Part shown: positions 1 through 8,566 of the stretch, in pieces
How the letters are laid out: the number at the start of each line of letters is the position of its first letter
How positions within the stretch are numbered: the stretch's first letter is position 1
Notes under the pieces: model-generated
The model's input: only the letters and a program-made list of their open reading frames with translations
Databases searched by the model: none
Told to the model about the DNA's origin: nothing
Position numbers and translations under genes: made by a program
Assembly (NCBI RefSeq): GCF_025725645.1
Contig: NZ_CP107007.1
Coordinates: forward strand, 744,001-808,000
DNA length: 64,000 bases
From: Halomonas sp. GD1P12
GTDB lineage: Bacteria > Pseudomonadota > Gammaproteobacteria > Pseudomonadales > Halomonadaceae
Direction: 5' to 3'

Positions 1-86
1 ACCGGGTGATCAATGAGTTGGAAGGGGTTTCGCGGGTGACTTATGATGTCTCCAGTAAGCCGCCGGCTACTATTGAGTGGGAGTAG
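1..86 (+). CDS. guaA: GMP synthase (glutamine-hydrolysing), C-terminal end, partial
   Basis: Reading from base 3, the last 28 codons give a C-terminus ending in KPPATIEWE and TAG, the characteristic tail of GuaA (dimerisation domain; XMP to GMP). The gene begins outside the window. The guaA 3' end is a well known integration site for genomic islands, which matters because the base composition drops sharply just after this stop codon. Identification rests on the tail alone but that tail is highly distinctive. Confidence 0.9.
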   Translation, partial: RVINELEGVSRVTYDVSSKPPATIEWE

Positions 87-118
87 GTAACGCGTTTTTT
101 AATTGGTGAGCCATAAAA

Positions 119-154
119 TTAAGGTCGCTATTTTTTTAAAAATAGTGACCTTAA
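119..154. terminator. Long AT-rich inverted repeat between guaA and the helicase unit
   Basis: Two 17-base arms (119-135 and 138-154) are complementary apart from one position, around a 2-base centre. The arms carry A and T runs, so either strand could form a hairpin. It sits between the converging ends of guaA and the 211-residue gene, so a shared bidirectional terminator is the simplest reading. A recombination-site remnant is possible, but no second copy was found. Confidence 0.55.
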
Positions 155-175
155 AATACATTTAATAAATTAAAA

Positions 176-811
176 TCAATTAAGTTTGAGGTAGTGACAA
201 GGTGTCGTTATATCCAAAATATCAATGACTCTATCAATTGTATACTTCTCATCAAGTCCAATTTTAAAAGTAGCGTTGCTTGAGTAAAAGAAATCGAAGT
301 GGTTTAGTGGATGGTAATCTTTATCTTGGTTAGCCTCATCATGATCAACACGTAAGTAACCGTCTTCATAAAAGAATAACTCTCTAATTAAAAGCCAAAA
401 ATCTCTATTATCGGCACTGCTATCTAGAATTGGACTAGCAAAATCGAATATATCTTCCCCATGCATTGTATCGTCTCTCGATATAAAAGCTAAAGCTTCC
501 GAGGTCAAGAGATTATCGAGTTCAATATCATTCGCTGTCAAAAATTTAAGTCTTTCATTATCAATAATAACTTTAAAAGGAAAGTTTATAGTAAAAATTT
601 TTTCTGAACTTTCAAAAACTAAACGGCTCATTTTTGATACTTTTAAAAAAAGCTTCTCTTCAGATTGAACTGACTTGCCAGGTGGTTCGTATATTAGCAT
701 TATTTTTATAGATTCTAGAAGAATACGCACAGCATCCTGTTTCTTTCTTATGGGAGTGAAGAAAAAACGTGCTTGATGGCGATCTAGTATAAATTCGTAA
801 GCTTTTGACAT
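176..811 (-). CDS. Hypothetical protein, partner of the adjacent SF1 helicase
   Basis: A 211-residue acidic protein with no signal peptide or membrane segment, and no family I can name with confidence. The C-terminal third has a conserved-looking stretch with HPLNHFDFFY and then FKIGL; from memory this resembles DUF2290-type proteins, but that is a weak guess. It starts six bases after the helicase stop codon with no clear Shine-Dalgarno sequence, which suggests translational coupling in a two-gene operon. Codon use is strongly AT-rich, like the helicase and unlike nearly everything else in the window, so the pair was probably acquired together. Confidence 0.6.
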   Translation of the reverse strand: MSKAYEFILDRHQARFFFTPIRKKQDAVRILLESIKIMLIYEPPGKSVQSEEKLFLKVSKMSRLVFESSEKIFTINFPFKVIIDNERLKFLTANDIELDNLLTSEALAFISRDDTMHGEDIFDFASPILDSSADNRDFWLLIRELFFYEDGYLRVDHDEANQDKDYHPLNHFDFFYSSNATFKIGLDEKYTIDRVIDILDITTPCHYLKLN

Positions 812-817
812 ATTAAA

Positions 818-2833
818 TCACAAGTATTTATAGTTGTCGGCAATAATTCTTTTTATGTCTTCTCGACTGCTAGTTTCGTCAATATTTCCATTTCCATGAT
901 GTATCTCAATGAGCCCATGAGCCATACTTCTAAACTCAGGTGCTATACCCGCATCTTCGCAGGCCAGCTCAATTAGGTCGTAAAGTGATATATTTTGTGA
1001 GCTATAATCAATTGACGTTTTGTCAACTTCGTTCTCACCTGGAACTTTAATTGTCATTTTTCCTTCATTATTAATTTCTTGGATACCACGATGAATATAA
1101 GGCAAGATGTTAGAGTTTTCAGTCTCTGAAACAACTAAGAAAGTTTTAAGAAAAGATCTAGTTAGCATCATATATAGTGCATTTCTGAAGTTATGATTAT
1201 TGTTTATTTTTTCAGCGATACAAATTATAAAAGGAAATTCTAAACCTTTTACATTGTTTTGGTTGCTGATAAATAAAGCATCGCGATCATATACTTTACT
1301 TTCATATGCTTTATTAACAGACCAGTCGAAGTTCCGGCCTATATGCAGCTGAAGTCTATCAGCTAACTGATAAGAACGTCTTGATGGGTGAATAAATATT
1401 ACGCCAATATCAGCAGGCTTAACAGTCGGGTGTTCCTCTTTAATATGAGCAATTGCATCAATTATATTGTCTACTACTCCAGAATAGTCGCTGTACTCAA
1501 TTATCTCTATACTCGGTGAGCTATCATGATCTATATCTTCAAATCTTCTTAATGGCTCTCTCTTTAATGCTACATGTTCATTATCAGCTTCATTTTCAAC
1601 TATGTAGCCACATGATTTCCATTCATTTTCGTCTAACCATCTTAGCTTTTTATCTTCAAAAAGACCCATCCCTAACCCATGCGCGAACATTAAAGTACGT
1701 GGGTCTGTTCTATAACATTTGCTTAATAAGAAGTCTGGTGTTACTTCAGATATAATTCTATCGTCAAATATACTCTGAAAGATATCACCAGCTATATATA
1801 TATTTTTCTTCGTTACTTTTGAGCATAGTTCGAAGAAAGATTCTGGGAAATCTTGACTCTCATCTACCAGCATATAGTCAAATGCAGGCCCGAGGCTCTC
1901 TATTTTATTATCTACTAAAGCTAGTGCTGCTTTACAAGCCTCATCAAAACCGTAATGTCTTGAGTAGGTATGGAATGGGATTCCGTAAAAATCACAGATA
2001 AAACGATATGCTCCAGAGTCTTTATCAGAACCAGAGCCCCATCCATGAACGCACCAAAGTCGTTTATTCCACAATATTTGTTGTTCTACTTTCATAAAGT
2101 CAAAAAAAACTGGGATTCTGTCTCTAAGGTTGTTAGCTAATATTTTATTGTGACAAGTAAGTATTATTTTAGAGGAGTCCGTAGAAGTGTATAGTTCTTT
2201 AAGTTTGTGAAGCAGTAACTCTGTTTTTCCTGTTCCTGAAAGTCCTTGAATAACGATGGATTTTTTAGAAGGAGCTTGATATATAAAACGTGTTTGATCT
2301 CCGTCAAAAAGTTGAATCTTCTGCTTTACGGCATCTAGTAAAGTAATCGGAGCTTCTTCTCCAATCCTGTTTACATCATTAATGCTGCCTGTTAGTAATG
2401 ATATGATTAGTTCACACTTTCTTTGATCTTCAGGGTCCTCAATTTTGATTTTCTCAAGCAGGTCTTCAAGTTCGTATTTGTTAGAAGAGTAATCGATTTT
2501 TTCTGTAATTTTTTCTTTCCATTTCTTTGGACGACCAAGTACCTTTTTATATAGGAACTTATCGGAGATTGACCCGACGTCTTCTAGGAAATCATCAGCA
2601 AATTCATCAAATTCTTCTGTTTTATTTCCAAAGTTAATAAATAGAATTTTTCTTTTTGGGATTAATACTACCAAAGCATCATCATAGTCGTAAGTGTACT
2701 TTGATTCCCCTAAGGGGCTGTCAATAACATAAACTTGCTCTAGTTTTTCATCAGCATATTGACTAAGAGAGTTTAGTAAAAATGAGTTTTGATCATTCTT
2801 TTTGGCTTGTAAGTAAAACCAGCTGCTGGCCAT
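818..2833 (-). CDS. UvrD/Rep-like superfamily 1 helicase, AT-rich island gene
   Basis: A 671-residue protein with a complete set of SF1 helicase motifs: Q-type motif near 178-185, Walker A GLSGTGKT at 197-204, Walker B VDESQ at 323-327, motif III AGDIFQS near 348, motif IV around CYRTD at 373, motif V VKGLEFP at 528, and motif VI near MLTRS at 556. The first roughly 175 residues form an extra N-terminal domain that I do not recognise. An AAGGTGG Shine-Dalgarno sequence precedes the ATG. It is first in a two-gene operon with the 211-residue protein. SF1 helicases with small unknown partners in islands are often anti-phage systems, but I cannot match this pair to a named one. No integrase is present. 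Confidence 0.8.
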   Translation of the reverse strand: MASSWFYLQAKKNDQNSFLLNSLSQYADEKLEQVYVIDSPLGESKYTYDYDDALVVLIPKRKILFINFGNKTEEFDEFADDFLEDVGSISDKFLYKKVLGRPKKWKEKITEKIDYSSNKYELEDLLEKIKIEDPEDQRKCELIISLLTGSINDVNRIGEEAPITLLDAVKQKIQLFDGDQTRFIYQAPSKKSIVIQGLSGTGKTELLLHKLKELYTSTDSSKIILTCHNKILANNLRDRIPVFFDFMKVEQQILWNKRLWCVHGWGSGSDKDSGAYRFICDFYGIPFHTYSRHYGFDEACKAALALVDNKIESLGPAFDYMLVDESQDFPESFFELCSKVTKKNIYIAGDIFQSIFDDRIISEVTPDFLLSKCYRTDPRTLMFAHGLGMGLFEDKKLRWLDENEWKSCGYIVENEADNEHVALKREPLRRFEDIDHDSSPSIEIIEYSDYSGVVDNIIDAIAHIKEEHPTVKPADIGVIFIHPSRRSYQLADRLQLHIGRNFDWSVNKAYESKVYDRDALFISNQNNVKGLEFPFIICIAEKINNNHNFRNALYMMLTRSFLKTFLVVSETENSNILPYIHRGIQEINNEGKMTIKVPGENEVDKTSIDYSSQNISLYDLIELACEDAGIAPEFRSMAHGLIEIHHGNGNIDETSSREDIKRIIADNYKYL

Positions 2834-3176
2834 TTTCCACCTTTTCTTTAACCGGGTTTTTTTGATATAAGCTGTATTATATAAAAAATATTATGTTTAT
2901 GGCAATGCTGAATTTTATATAATTTTTAATGCTTTTCTTTAGTTCGTTCATATACTCTTAATTTGAGAATATAATGTTATTTTTTTCGAAATTAGCTGTA
3001 TGTTATTTAAGTTCATAAAGTTATTAAGCATTAAGGTTTTGATAGCGTTAAGTTGGTAAATTGCAGTTAGTTCAAGCCAATTAGTTGACTGTAAATGAAA
3101 CTGTATGGCGTTAAATTTTAGGTTGGTCTTTTGATAACAACTCTTACAGATGAATGTTCTATATTAGTCCTCATCA
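2834..3176. other. AT-rich intergenic region, promoter side of the helicase operon
   Basis: About 340 bases of very AT-rich DNA with no convincing gene on either strand. It must contain the promoter of the leftward helicase operon; several TATAAT-like stretches are present between 2860 and 2930, but none can be singled out. It marks the right edge of the low-GC segment that begins after guaA. I saw no repeat of the guaA 3' end here that would show an attachment site. Confidence 0.5.
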
Positions 3177-3930
3177 CAAATAAGCGCTATATTTGGCTCG
3201 TAATTTGATTTGAATATGCGAGATAACCGGCTCATATATTTTTTGGGCCTGAAGGATTGGCTATCTTTTGGGTAAAGTGAGGTAACCTTGCGCACTTTGC
3301 TGAACGACATCAGATTGCTGCAAGCGTGGAAATGGATGCGCTCATTCAGAACGCCATTCGTACCAGTGAGATCGAAGGGGAGCTGTTGGATGTAGTTCAG
3401 TGCGGTCGTTGGTGGCTCGCCAGTTGGGGCTGGAACTGGCCGGTCTTCTCGGCAGAACGACGCCTTAAGCGAGGCTCTTATGAAGCTTTTGTTGTAAGCC
3501 ACGCATTATCCGGATCAGTCGCTTACCCTCGAGTAGTGATGCAATTGGTAATCCCTGCTCTTCGTACAAGGGTTGAGTGCGGTTGATACTGTCCAGGTGG
3601 GGCGAGTTACACGGTAAACATCCTCTGCCGGTCGTTTCAGGGCGAATCGACCGGCCCACCGTTAACTTTGAAGCGCCGCCTCGCTAGTGGTTGTAAGTGG
3701 CGCTGGAAAATTGTGATCCGCTGATCCGCTTTGGTATTGCCCACCTTTGACTGGTAACGCTGCATCCCTTCGACGATGACAACGGACGAGTAACGCGTGC
3801 CTTAACTGATAGAGCATTGGCATAAGTCGAGAGGAAGTCGGTGCGTTTTTATTCGCTGGGCGTGGCGAGGCTTACTATGCCCACTATGAAAGTGCCCAAA
3901 AGGGCGGGTTGAATATCACGGGTTGGCTCG
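3177..3930 (+). pseudogene. Decayed second copy of the fic gene
   Basis: This stretch aligns along its length with the intact fic gene at 5124-6257 and its upstream region, but has stops, frameshifts and deletions. The aligned start codon is ATA (3234-3236) instead of ATG. About 45 bases are missing before the segment encoding MDALIQNAIRTSEIEG. The catalytic motif region near 3765 reads HPFDDDNGR instead of HPFDDGNGR. The operator-like half-sites upstream are also recognisable but eroded. Homology fades near 3930, where the converging RluA-family gene ends. It is a duplicated or allelic remnant, not a functional gene. Confidence 0.85.
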
Positions 3931-3975
3931 AGACGCGCTTCGCAAAGCCCAATACAGGGACGTTATAACGCCGCG

Positions 3976-4878
3976 CTATTCAAGCATCAGGTCGCCATCG
4001 TATTTAATACACCTATGCTCTTGTGTCACAGGATCAATGAACTCAAAGCCCTTGGAGAACAGCTGTAAGGGGCGCTTATAGTCATCTGGCGAGAGCGGCT
4101 TAAGCACCGGGTAGTAGCGGTCGTTCAAGATCGGCCAGCCGAGTGACTGCATGTGCAGGCGCAGCTGGTGGCGGCGCCCGCTGACGGGGTTTAATTCGAA
4201 CAGCGCTTGGATGTCGGTTTGCTGAACGCAGCGGATCACCGAGTGGCTGTTGGCGTCGCCCTCACCAATCCGCATGCGAAAGCGCTGCTCGCTTGGCTCG
4301 ATGCGATTCTTGACGTCCCACTCTCGACCCACCCATGACGTATTGCCGTCGACTTCGGCAATGGCCTGATAGGTCTTATGAATCTGTCGTGACTTGAACA
4401 GCTGGTGATACAGCGCGCGGGTCTCAAAATTCAGCGAACACAGCACCAATCCTGCCGTCACTCGGTCCAGACGATGCACCGGCTGCAGCGCCTCGATCCC
4501 CGTGCTTTGTCGCAGGCGCTGTTGCAGGCACTCATTCACGTAGCGCCCGCCGGGCGTGACGGGCAAAAAGTGGGGTTTGTAGGCCACCAGAATGTGCTCG
4601 TCGCGATAGACAATATGCTCGGCGAAGGGAATGACCGGCTCGCTGGCGACTTCGCGATAATAGAACACGCGAAGATGGGGCTTGAAGCATGAGGCCGGCG
4701 TAATCCAGCTACCGTCATCGCAATGCACCTTGCCGGTGGCCATGCGCTCACGCCATGTCGCCTCACTGATGGCCGGAAACGTGAGCAGCAGATACTCGAG
4801 CACCGTCGACACACCGGGATTGACCTGCGGCAGGCTCAGTTTCGAAGGGCGTTGGGCAATGGACATGGGATGCATCAC
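3976..4878 (-). CDS. RluA-family pseudouridine synthase
   Basis: A 300-residue protein of the RluA class, which isomerises uridine to pseudouridine in rRNA or tRNA. The catalytic motif HRLDR lies at 135-139 with the active-site Asp, followed by TAGL. GRRHQLRLH, a later family motif, is also present. An N-terminal S4-like part (about residues 20-75) precedes the catalytic domain. In-frame ATGs at residues 2 and 5 are possible alternative starts. The gene lies alone on the minus strand between the fic remnant and intact fic. The exact RNA target cannot be decided from the sequence. Confidence 0.88.
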   Translation of the reverse strand: MMHPMSIAQRPSKLSLPQVNPGVSTVLEYLLLTFPAISEATWRERMATGKVHCDDGSWITPASCFKPHLRVFYYREVASEPVIPFAEHIVYRDEHILVAYKPHFLPVTPGGRYVNECLQQRLRQSTGIEALQPVHRLDRVTAGLVLCSLNFETRALYHQLFKSRQIHKTYQAIAEVDGNTSWVGREWDVKNRIEPSEQRFRMRIGEGDANSHSVIRCVQQTDIQALFELNPVSGRRHQLRLHMQSLGWPILNDRYYPVLKPLSPDDYKRPLQLFSKGFEFIDPVTQEHRCIKYDGDLMLE

Positions 4879-5061
4879 CGGTCGGGCAGAGGCTGGGAGG
4901 CGGTCGCGTTAGTGTAACCGAGAGAGGGAGTCGTGTCGGGCGAGGCGTGACTCTACTGTCAGCCTGGATGTCCGGTAGTGTCAGGCACAACATTGCTCCC
5001 GCAATAAAAGCAGAGTCCATCATGAGCCGCTGAGTGACGCTGCTGTACTCACTTTGCAATT

Positions 5062-5124
5062 TGAGCCGAATAAACGCTATATTCGGCTCATTTATTGATC
5101 CAAATAGACGGGGTAATCGGCTCA
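5062..5124 (+). promoter_or_regulatory. Operator-like repeats over the fic promoter and start codon
   Basis: A perfect 11-base inverted repeat, TGAGCCGAATA (5062-5072) and its complement (5080-5090), is separated by 7 bases. A third copy of the half-site (AATCGGCTCA, 5115-5124) ends on the first base of the fic start codon and lies just 3' of the likely GGGG ribosome-binding stretch. A protein bound here could block both transcription and translation. The Fic protein itself ends in a winged-helix-like region, so autoregulation is plausible. Confidence 0.6.
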
Positions 5125-6257
5125 TGTATATTTGGGAGCGAAAGGGTTGGCCATCGTTTGAATGGCGTGAACCCATCTTACGCCCCTTGCTGGACGAACT
5201 CAGGCTACTGCAAGGCCGGGTGGTGGGAAGAACGGAGTCAGCCTCCGAGCGTGCGAATGCAAGCGTGGAAATGGATGCGCTCATTCAGAACGCCATCCGT
5301 ACCAGCGAGATCGAAGGGGAGCGGTTGGATGTAGACTCTGTGCGCTCGTCGGTGGCTCGCCAGTTAGGGGTGGATCAGGCCGGTGTTCCTGGCAGAACGA
5401 CGCCTGAATCCGAGGCGCTCATCGAGCTTCTGCTGCAAGCGACGCACTACCCGGATCAGCCGCTTACTCTTGAGCGTCTGTGCCATTGGCAGTCCCTTCT
5501 TTTCGTACAGGGGCCAGGCGTGATCGATAAAGTGCGGGTAGGCGAGCTACGCGGTAAGCAGCCCATGCAGGTCGTTTCCGGGCGAATCGATCGGCCCACC
5601 GTTCATTTCGAGGCGCCGCCGCGGCGTCAGCTCGAGGCAGAGCTGGATGCGTTCCTGGCCTGGTTCAACCAGCCGCCGGAGAGCCTCGCCCCGCTCATTC
5701 GTGCGGGCATTGCTCACCTTTGGTTGGTCACGCTGCATCCCTTTGACGACGGCAACGGGCGCTTGACGCGCGCGGTCACGGATAGGGCGCTGGCTCAGGC
5801 CGAACGGCAGTCGGTGCGCTTTTACTCGCTGAGTGCAGCGATCATGGCGCGCCGGGAGGCGTACTACGATCACCTCGAGAGCACGCAAAAGGGCGGCCTG
5901 GATATCACGCTCTGGCTTGCGTGGTTTCTGGATACATTAAAAGCAGCACTCGAGCAGGCGCTATCGAGAATCGACCGGGTGCTCGAGAAAACCCGCTTCT
6001 GGCAGCGCCATGCGACCACTGTACTGAACGAACGCCAGATCAAGGTATTGAACCGCTTGCTGGATACGGCCGGCGTGGAATTCGCGCAAGGCATCAACGC
6101 GCGCAAGTATCAGTCGTTGGCGAAGGTGAGCAAGGCCACCGCTACCCGGGACCTGGCTGAACTGCTGGAGAAGGGATGCCTCGTCAAACTGCCCGGGGGC
6201 GGGCGCAGTACGCGTTACTCGATACCGTTCGAGCCAACCCTTGCGAGCGCGCTGTAA
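5124..6257 (+). CDS. fic: Fic family protein (AMP-transferase fold) with C-terminal winged helix
   Basis: A 377-residue protein. The N-terminus (MYIWERKGWPSFEW) matches the short domain typical of Fic proteins of this type, which favours this ATG over an in-frame start further upstream. Residues 60-65 (TSEIEG) fit the inhibitory-helix motif (S/T)xxxE(G/N). The catalytic loop HPFDDGNGR is at 205-213, complete for nucleotide transfer from ATP to a target protein hydroxyl. Residues about 300-370 look like a winged helix-turn-helix DNA-binding domain. There is no antitoxin gene next to it; inhibition is built in. A degraded copy lies 1.2 kb upstream. Confidence 0.9.
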   Translation: MYIWERKGWPSFEWREPILRPLLDELRLLQGRVVGRTESASERANASVEMDALIQNAIRTSEIEGERLDVDSVRSSVARQLGVDQAGVPGRTTPESEALIELLLQATHYPDQPLTLERLCHWQSLLFVQGPGVIDKVRVGELRGKQPMQVVSGRIDRPTVHFEAPPRRQLEAELDAFLAWFNQPPESLAPLIRAGIAHLWLVTLHPFDDGNGRLTRAVTDRALAQAERQSVRFYSLSAAIMARREAYYDHLESTQKGGLDITLWLAWFLDTLKAALEQALSRIDRVLEKTRFWQRHATTVLNERQIKVLNRLLDTAGVEFAQGINARKYQSLAKVSKATATRDLAELLEKGCLVKLPGGGRSTRYSIPFEPTLASAL

Positions 6258-6342
6258 GGGCTAGCCAAAACAGGATGGTTGATATCGAGCTCAACGGATG
6301 GGCTTTATCGCCGCCACATCTTCCGATCAGCGAGCGCCATGC

Positions 6343-7605
6343 TCATCGCTTGCCAACCCACCGCTGCGTCATTTTCCGGCAGTTGCCTGACAGCCGCCGT
6401 TGTAGCCGTTCCAGCAACGTCTGTTCGGTTCCTTTACCCGCTACATGACTCAGAGAGGCGACTGTTGCGTCGATGGCTTGCGGCATTCGCTCGGCCAGTT
6501 CGAGCCCTTGCTTCAAAAAGTAACGTGGCTGAAAGCGCAGCGCGCGGGCCAATGCTTCGAGGTGTGAACGCTCGATGTGGCCGGGGCGGTCTTCACCGCT
6601 GATGCTCATGGCAAAACGGCTCGAAAGGCCGCTGTAAAGCGTGGTGCACATCAAGTCGTAGAACGGTGCCAGCCGTGGCCCATCAGCGGTGTAAAGAGTG
6701 GCGAGGTTCTTGGCATGGCTATCGTTATTGCCAATCAACAGGTTGAAGAAGAGCCAGCCGATCAACCGCTGCATGTCTTTAGCCGGTGCGCCCTGTTGCT
6801 GCAAGAGCTCACGGCAGCGAACCAGGCCTGGGCCGCCGTCACTTTCGTATTTAATGGTTGAGGGCGTGCCGGCGAGCTGGCAAAAATCGAGCTGGTGCAG
6901 GCGCTGCAAACTGCCTTGGGCATCAATCCTACGATCATACCGGCGCACCAGACAAGCGCGGGTGTCAGGCTGGTAGCTCGTCTCAGCCGCATCGAGCCCA
7001 AGTTCTGCGGCCAGCTGCATGCAGAACGTTTCGTTGAGCGCCGTTGCCCACACACCTTTCAAGCCTTGAATGTCGGGTTTGAGAATATGACTGGAAGGGG
7101 CCGAGCCTTCCGGTATGGCAGGACTTCCATCCGGCATGACCATCAGCAGTAGCTTGTTTTGTGCCCCCGCGAGCGAGATACGCGGCTCGTTATCGTGTTG
7201 TGTAAATAACGCGCCTTGGGTGCGCGCTTGTAGATGCGCCGCCACGGTCGCCCAACGAGTGGGCGTATAATGGGGTAAAACGGGTGATTCATTGGGTGAT
7301 AGCAGGGTGAAGCCGCTGGCCGTATCACCGCCAATGGCGTTCAATAGCCCAAAAACGGTGGTGGTGTGGTGGCGAAGTTCCAGCTGGTGGCGCAGGTCGC
7401 CTTCCGGTAACAGATTCTCGAAATAGGTCAGTACGCTATCGCCTTCGTGAACGAGCGGCGAAAGCGGCAGTGAAGGTGAGAGACTCACTGCGTCAGATTG
7501 CTCACGCCATGCCGGGGCGTACTCAAAACGCAGTGGATGCGTATTAAATAGCCACCCGACGAGCCTCTCGCCTTGATAAAGCGTCAGGACGGCGTCACTC
7601 GCCAT
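6343..7605 (-). CDS. hipA: HipA-type serine/threonine kinase toxin
   Basis: A 420-residue protein with the HipA N-terminal barrel followed by the kinase domain. The P-loop-like SLAGAQNKL is at 144-152, HILKP (ATP-binding Lys region) at 173-177, the catalytic loop GNNDSHAKN at 292-300 and the metal-binding FYDLM at 315-319. All key residues are present, so it should be active. HipA kinases phosphorylate translation targets such as glutamyl-tRNA synthetase, causing growth arrest; the target here is unknown. Its start overlaps the end of hipB by 11 bases. It converges on fic. Confidence 0.92.
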   Translation of the reverse strand: MASDAVLTLYQGERLVGWLFNTHPLRFEYAPAWREQSDAVSLSPSLPLSPLVHEGDSVLTYFENLLPEGDLRHQLELRHHTTTVFGLLNAIGGDTASGFTLLSPNESPVLPHYTPTRWATVAAHLQARTQGALFTQHDNEPRISLAGAQNKLLLMVMPDGSPAIPEGSAPSSHILKPDIQGLKGVWATALNETFCMQLAAELGLDAAETSYQPDTRACLVRRYDRRIDAQGSLQRLHQLDFCQLAGTPSTIKYESDGGPGLVRCRELLQQQGAPAKDMQRLIGWLFFNLLIGNNDSHAKNLATLYTADGPRLAPFYDLMCTTLYSGLSSRFAMSISGEDRPGHIERSHLEALARALRFQPRYFLKQGLELAERMPQAIDATVASLSHVAGKGTEQTLLERLQRRLSGNCRKMTQRWVGKR

Positions 7606-7852
7606 GGCGATTAGATCCTTTGCGCTTCACGACCACCTCTAGCCCCATTAAGTCCAATACATCCAGCACCTTTTGCAGCTGGAGGGTGGGCTTTCCTCGC
7701 TCCAAGTCAACGATGAATCGGTTGCCGGTACCGGCAAGGCCCGCCAGATCCATCTGCAACAAGCCTTGTTCATTGCGCATTTGGCGAACCAGTTGGCCCA
7801 GCTCTTCGCTTTGACGAATGATTGTAGGGGCGGTGGCATTATCGGTCGACAT
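7595..7852 (-). CDS. hipB: HipB-type antitoxin, XRE-family repressor
   Basis: An 85-residue protein from the ATG at 7852, whose helix-turn-helix spans roughly residues 17-70 (LGQLVRQMRNEQGL, then LAGLAGTGNRFI). The reading frame stays open 21 codons further upstream, but that would run through the first operator palindrome, so the inner start is chosen. HipB proteins bind HipA and repress the operon. The C-terminus is short and basic (KRKGSNRHGE). Spacing and overlap with hipA indicate a single transcript. Confidence 0.88.
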   Translation of the reverse strand: MSTDNATAPTIIRQSEELGQLVRQMRNEQGLLQMDLAGLAGTGNRFIVDLERGKPTLQLQKVLDVLDLMGLEVVVKRKGSNRHGE

Positions 7853-7867
7853 GGAGAGCCTGCTTTT

Positions 7868-7985
7868 GATTACCGTTCGGTAATTATAGGTTTGTTTTTG
7901 GTAGGCAGCCATCACCTAGTTACCGATCGGTAATTTTATGGAAAAAACGCGATAAGGTCTTTTAAAAAATTACCGTTCGGTAATT
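7868..7985 (-). promoter_or_regulatory. Three palindromic hipBA operators at exact 50-bp spacing
   Basis: Three near-identical palindromes TTACCG-NN-CGGTAA lie upstream of hipB, at 7869-7884, 7920-7933 and 7968-7985. Their centres fall at 7876.5, 7926.5 and 7976.5, so they are exactly 50 bases apart. The first begins 17 bases upstream of the hipB start codon. HipB dimers bind palindromes in other systems; the consensus here differs from that of E. coli. Constant spacing suggests cooperative binding or looping. Confidence 0.85.
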
Positions 7986-8031
7986 GAAGCTAGAAAGCAT
8001 CTCCAAGTGCGTTGATCCCACGTGGCATATT

Positions 8032-8430
8032 TCAAAGCTTACCGCGTGGCACATGTGCTCGATTCCGGTCCCGATCATGGCGCTCAACGTCAGGGAAGGG
8101 CGGTAGCCAATCTTCACGGCGAATATTCCAAAGCTCGTAGGTCGGCTTTAATTGGTTCGGTGCATCGAGGGCACCAAGGTGTATCTCGATTTCATGCTCG
8201 CTGATCGAAAACAGTGATGAGCCGCAGGTCGCGCAGAAGTAGCGCCCCTGGTAGCAGGCGGGCTCGCCTTCGATCACGACCGCTTTCCTGGGGTAATCCG
8301 CCGCCGCGTAGAAAAGCGCACCGTGGTGTTTGCGGCAATCCATGCAGTGGCAGGTGCCTACACTCTGCGGTTCGCCACGCGCTTCGAATCGCACCTTGCC
8401 GCACAAGCAGCCACCGGTTAGTTGCTTCAT
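8032..8430 (-). CDS. GFA-family zinc protein (formaldehyde-activating enzyme-like)
   Basis: A 132-residue protein of the GFA/CENP-V family. Zinc-ligand cysteines are at 8 and 10 (CLC), at 27, 29 and 32 (CHCMDC), and at 66 and 69 (CATC), with the GSSLF motif after the last pair. Some family members act on S-hydroxymethylglutathione, but most have unknown substrates, and nothing nearby points to formaldehyde metabolism. It is a single gene divergent from TRAP transporter 1. Confidence 0.85.
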   Translation of the reverse strand: MKQLTGGCLCGKVRFEARGEPQSVGTCHCMDCRKHHGALFYAAADYPRKAVVIEGEPACYQGRYFCATCGSSLFSISEHEIEIHLGALDAPNQLKPTYELWNIRREDWLPPFPDVERHDRDRNRAHVPRGKL

Positions 8431-8566
8431 TCCTCATCTCCGTAAGACGTATCTTGAGTTCGACTCTATCTTGTGAGCCGAGAGTACACCTAAAGAAAAG
8501 GCTTGAAGCATACGGTCACTACCCTACGAGCCAGATAAAAACCTTATATTGGCGAAAATTTACCCA

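Noticed and set aside
87..3176. Complete integrated element with attachment sites
   Set aside because: No integrase and no second copy of the guaA end were found on the right side; only composition and location suggest an island.
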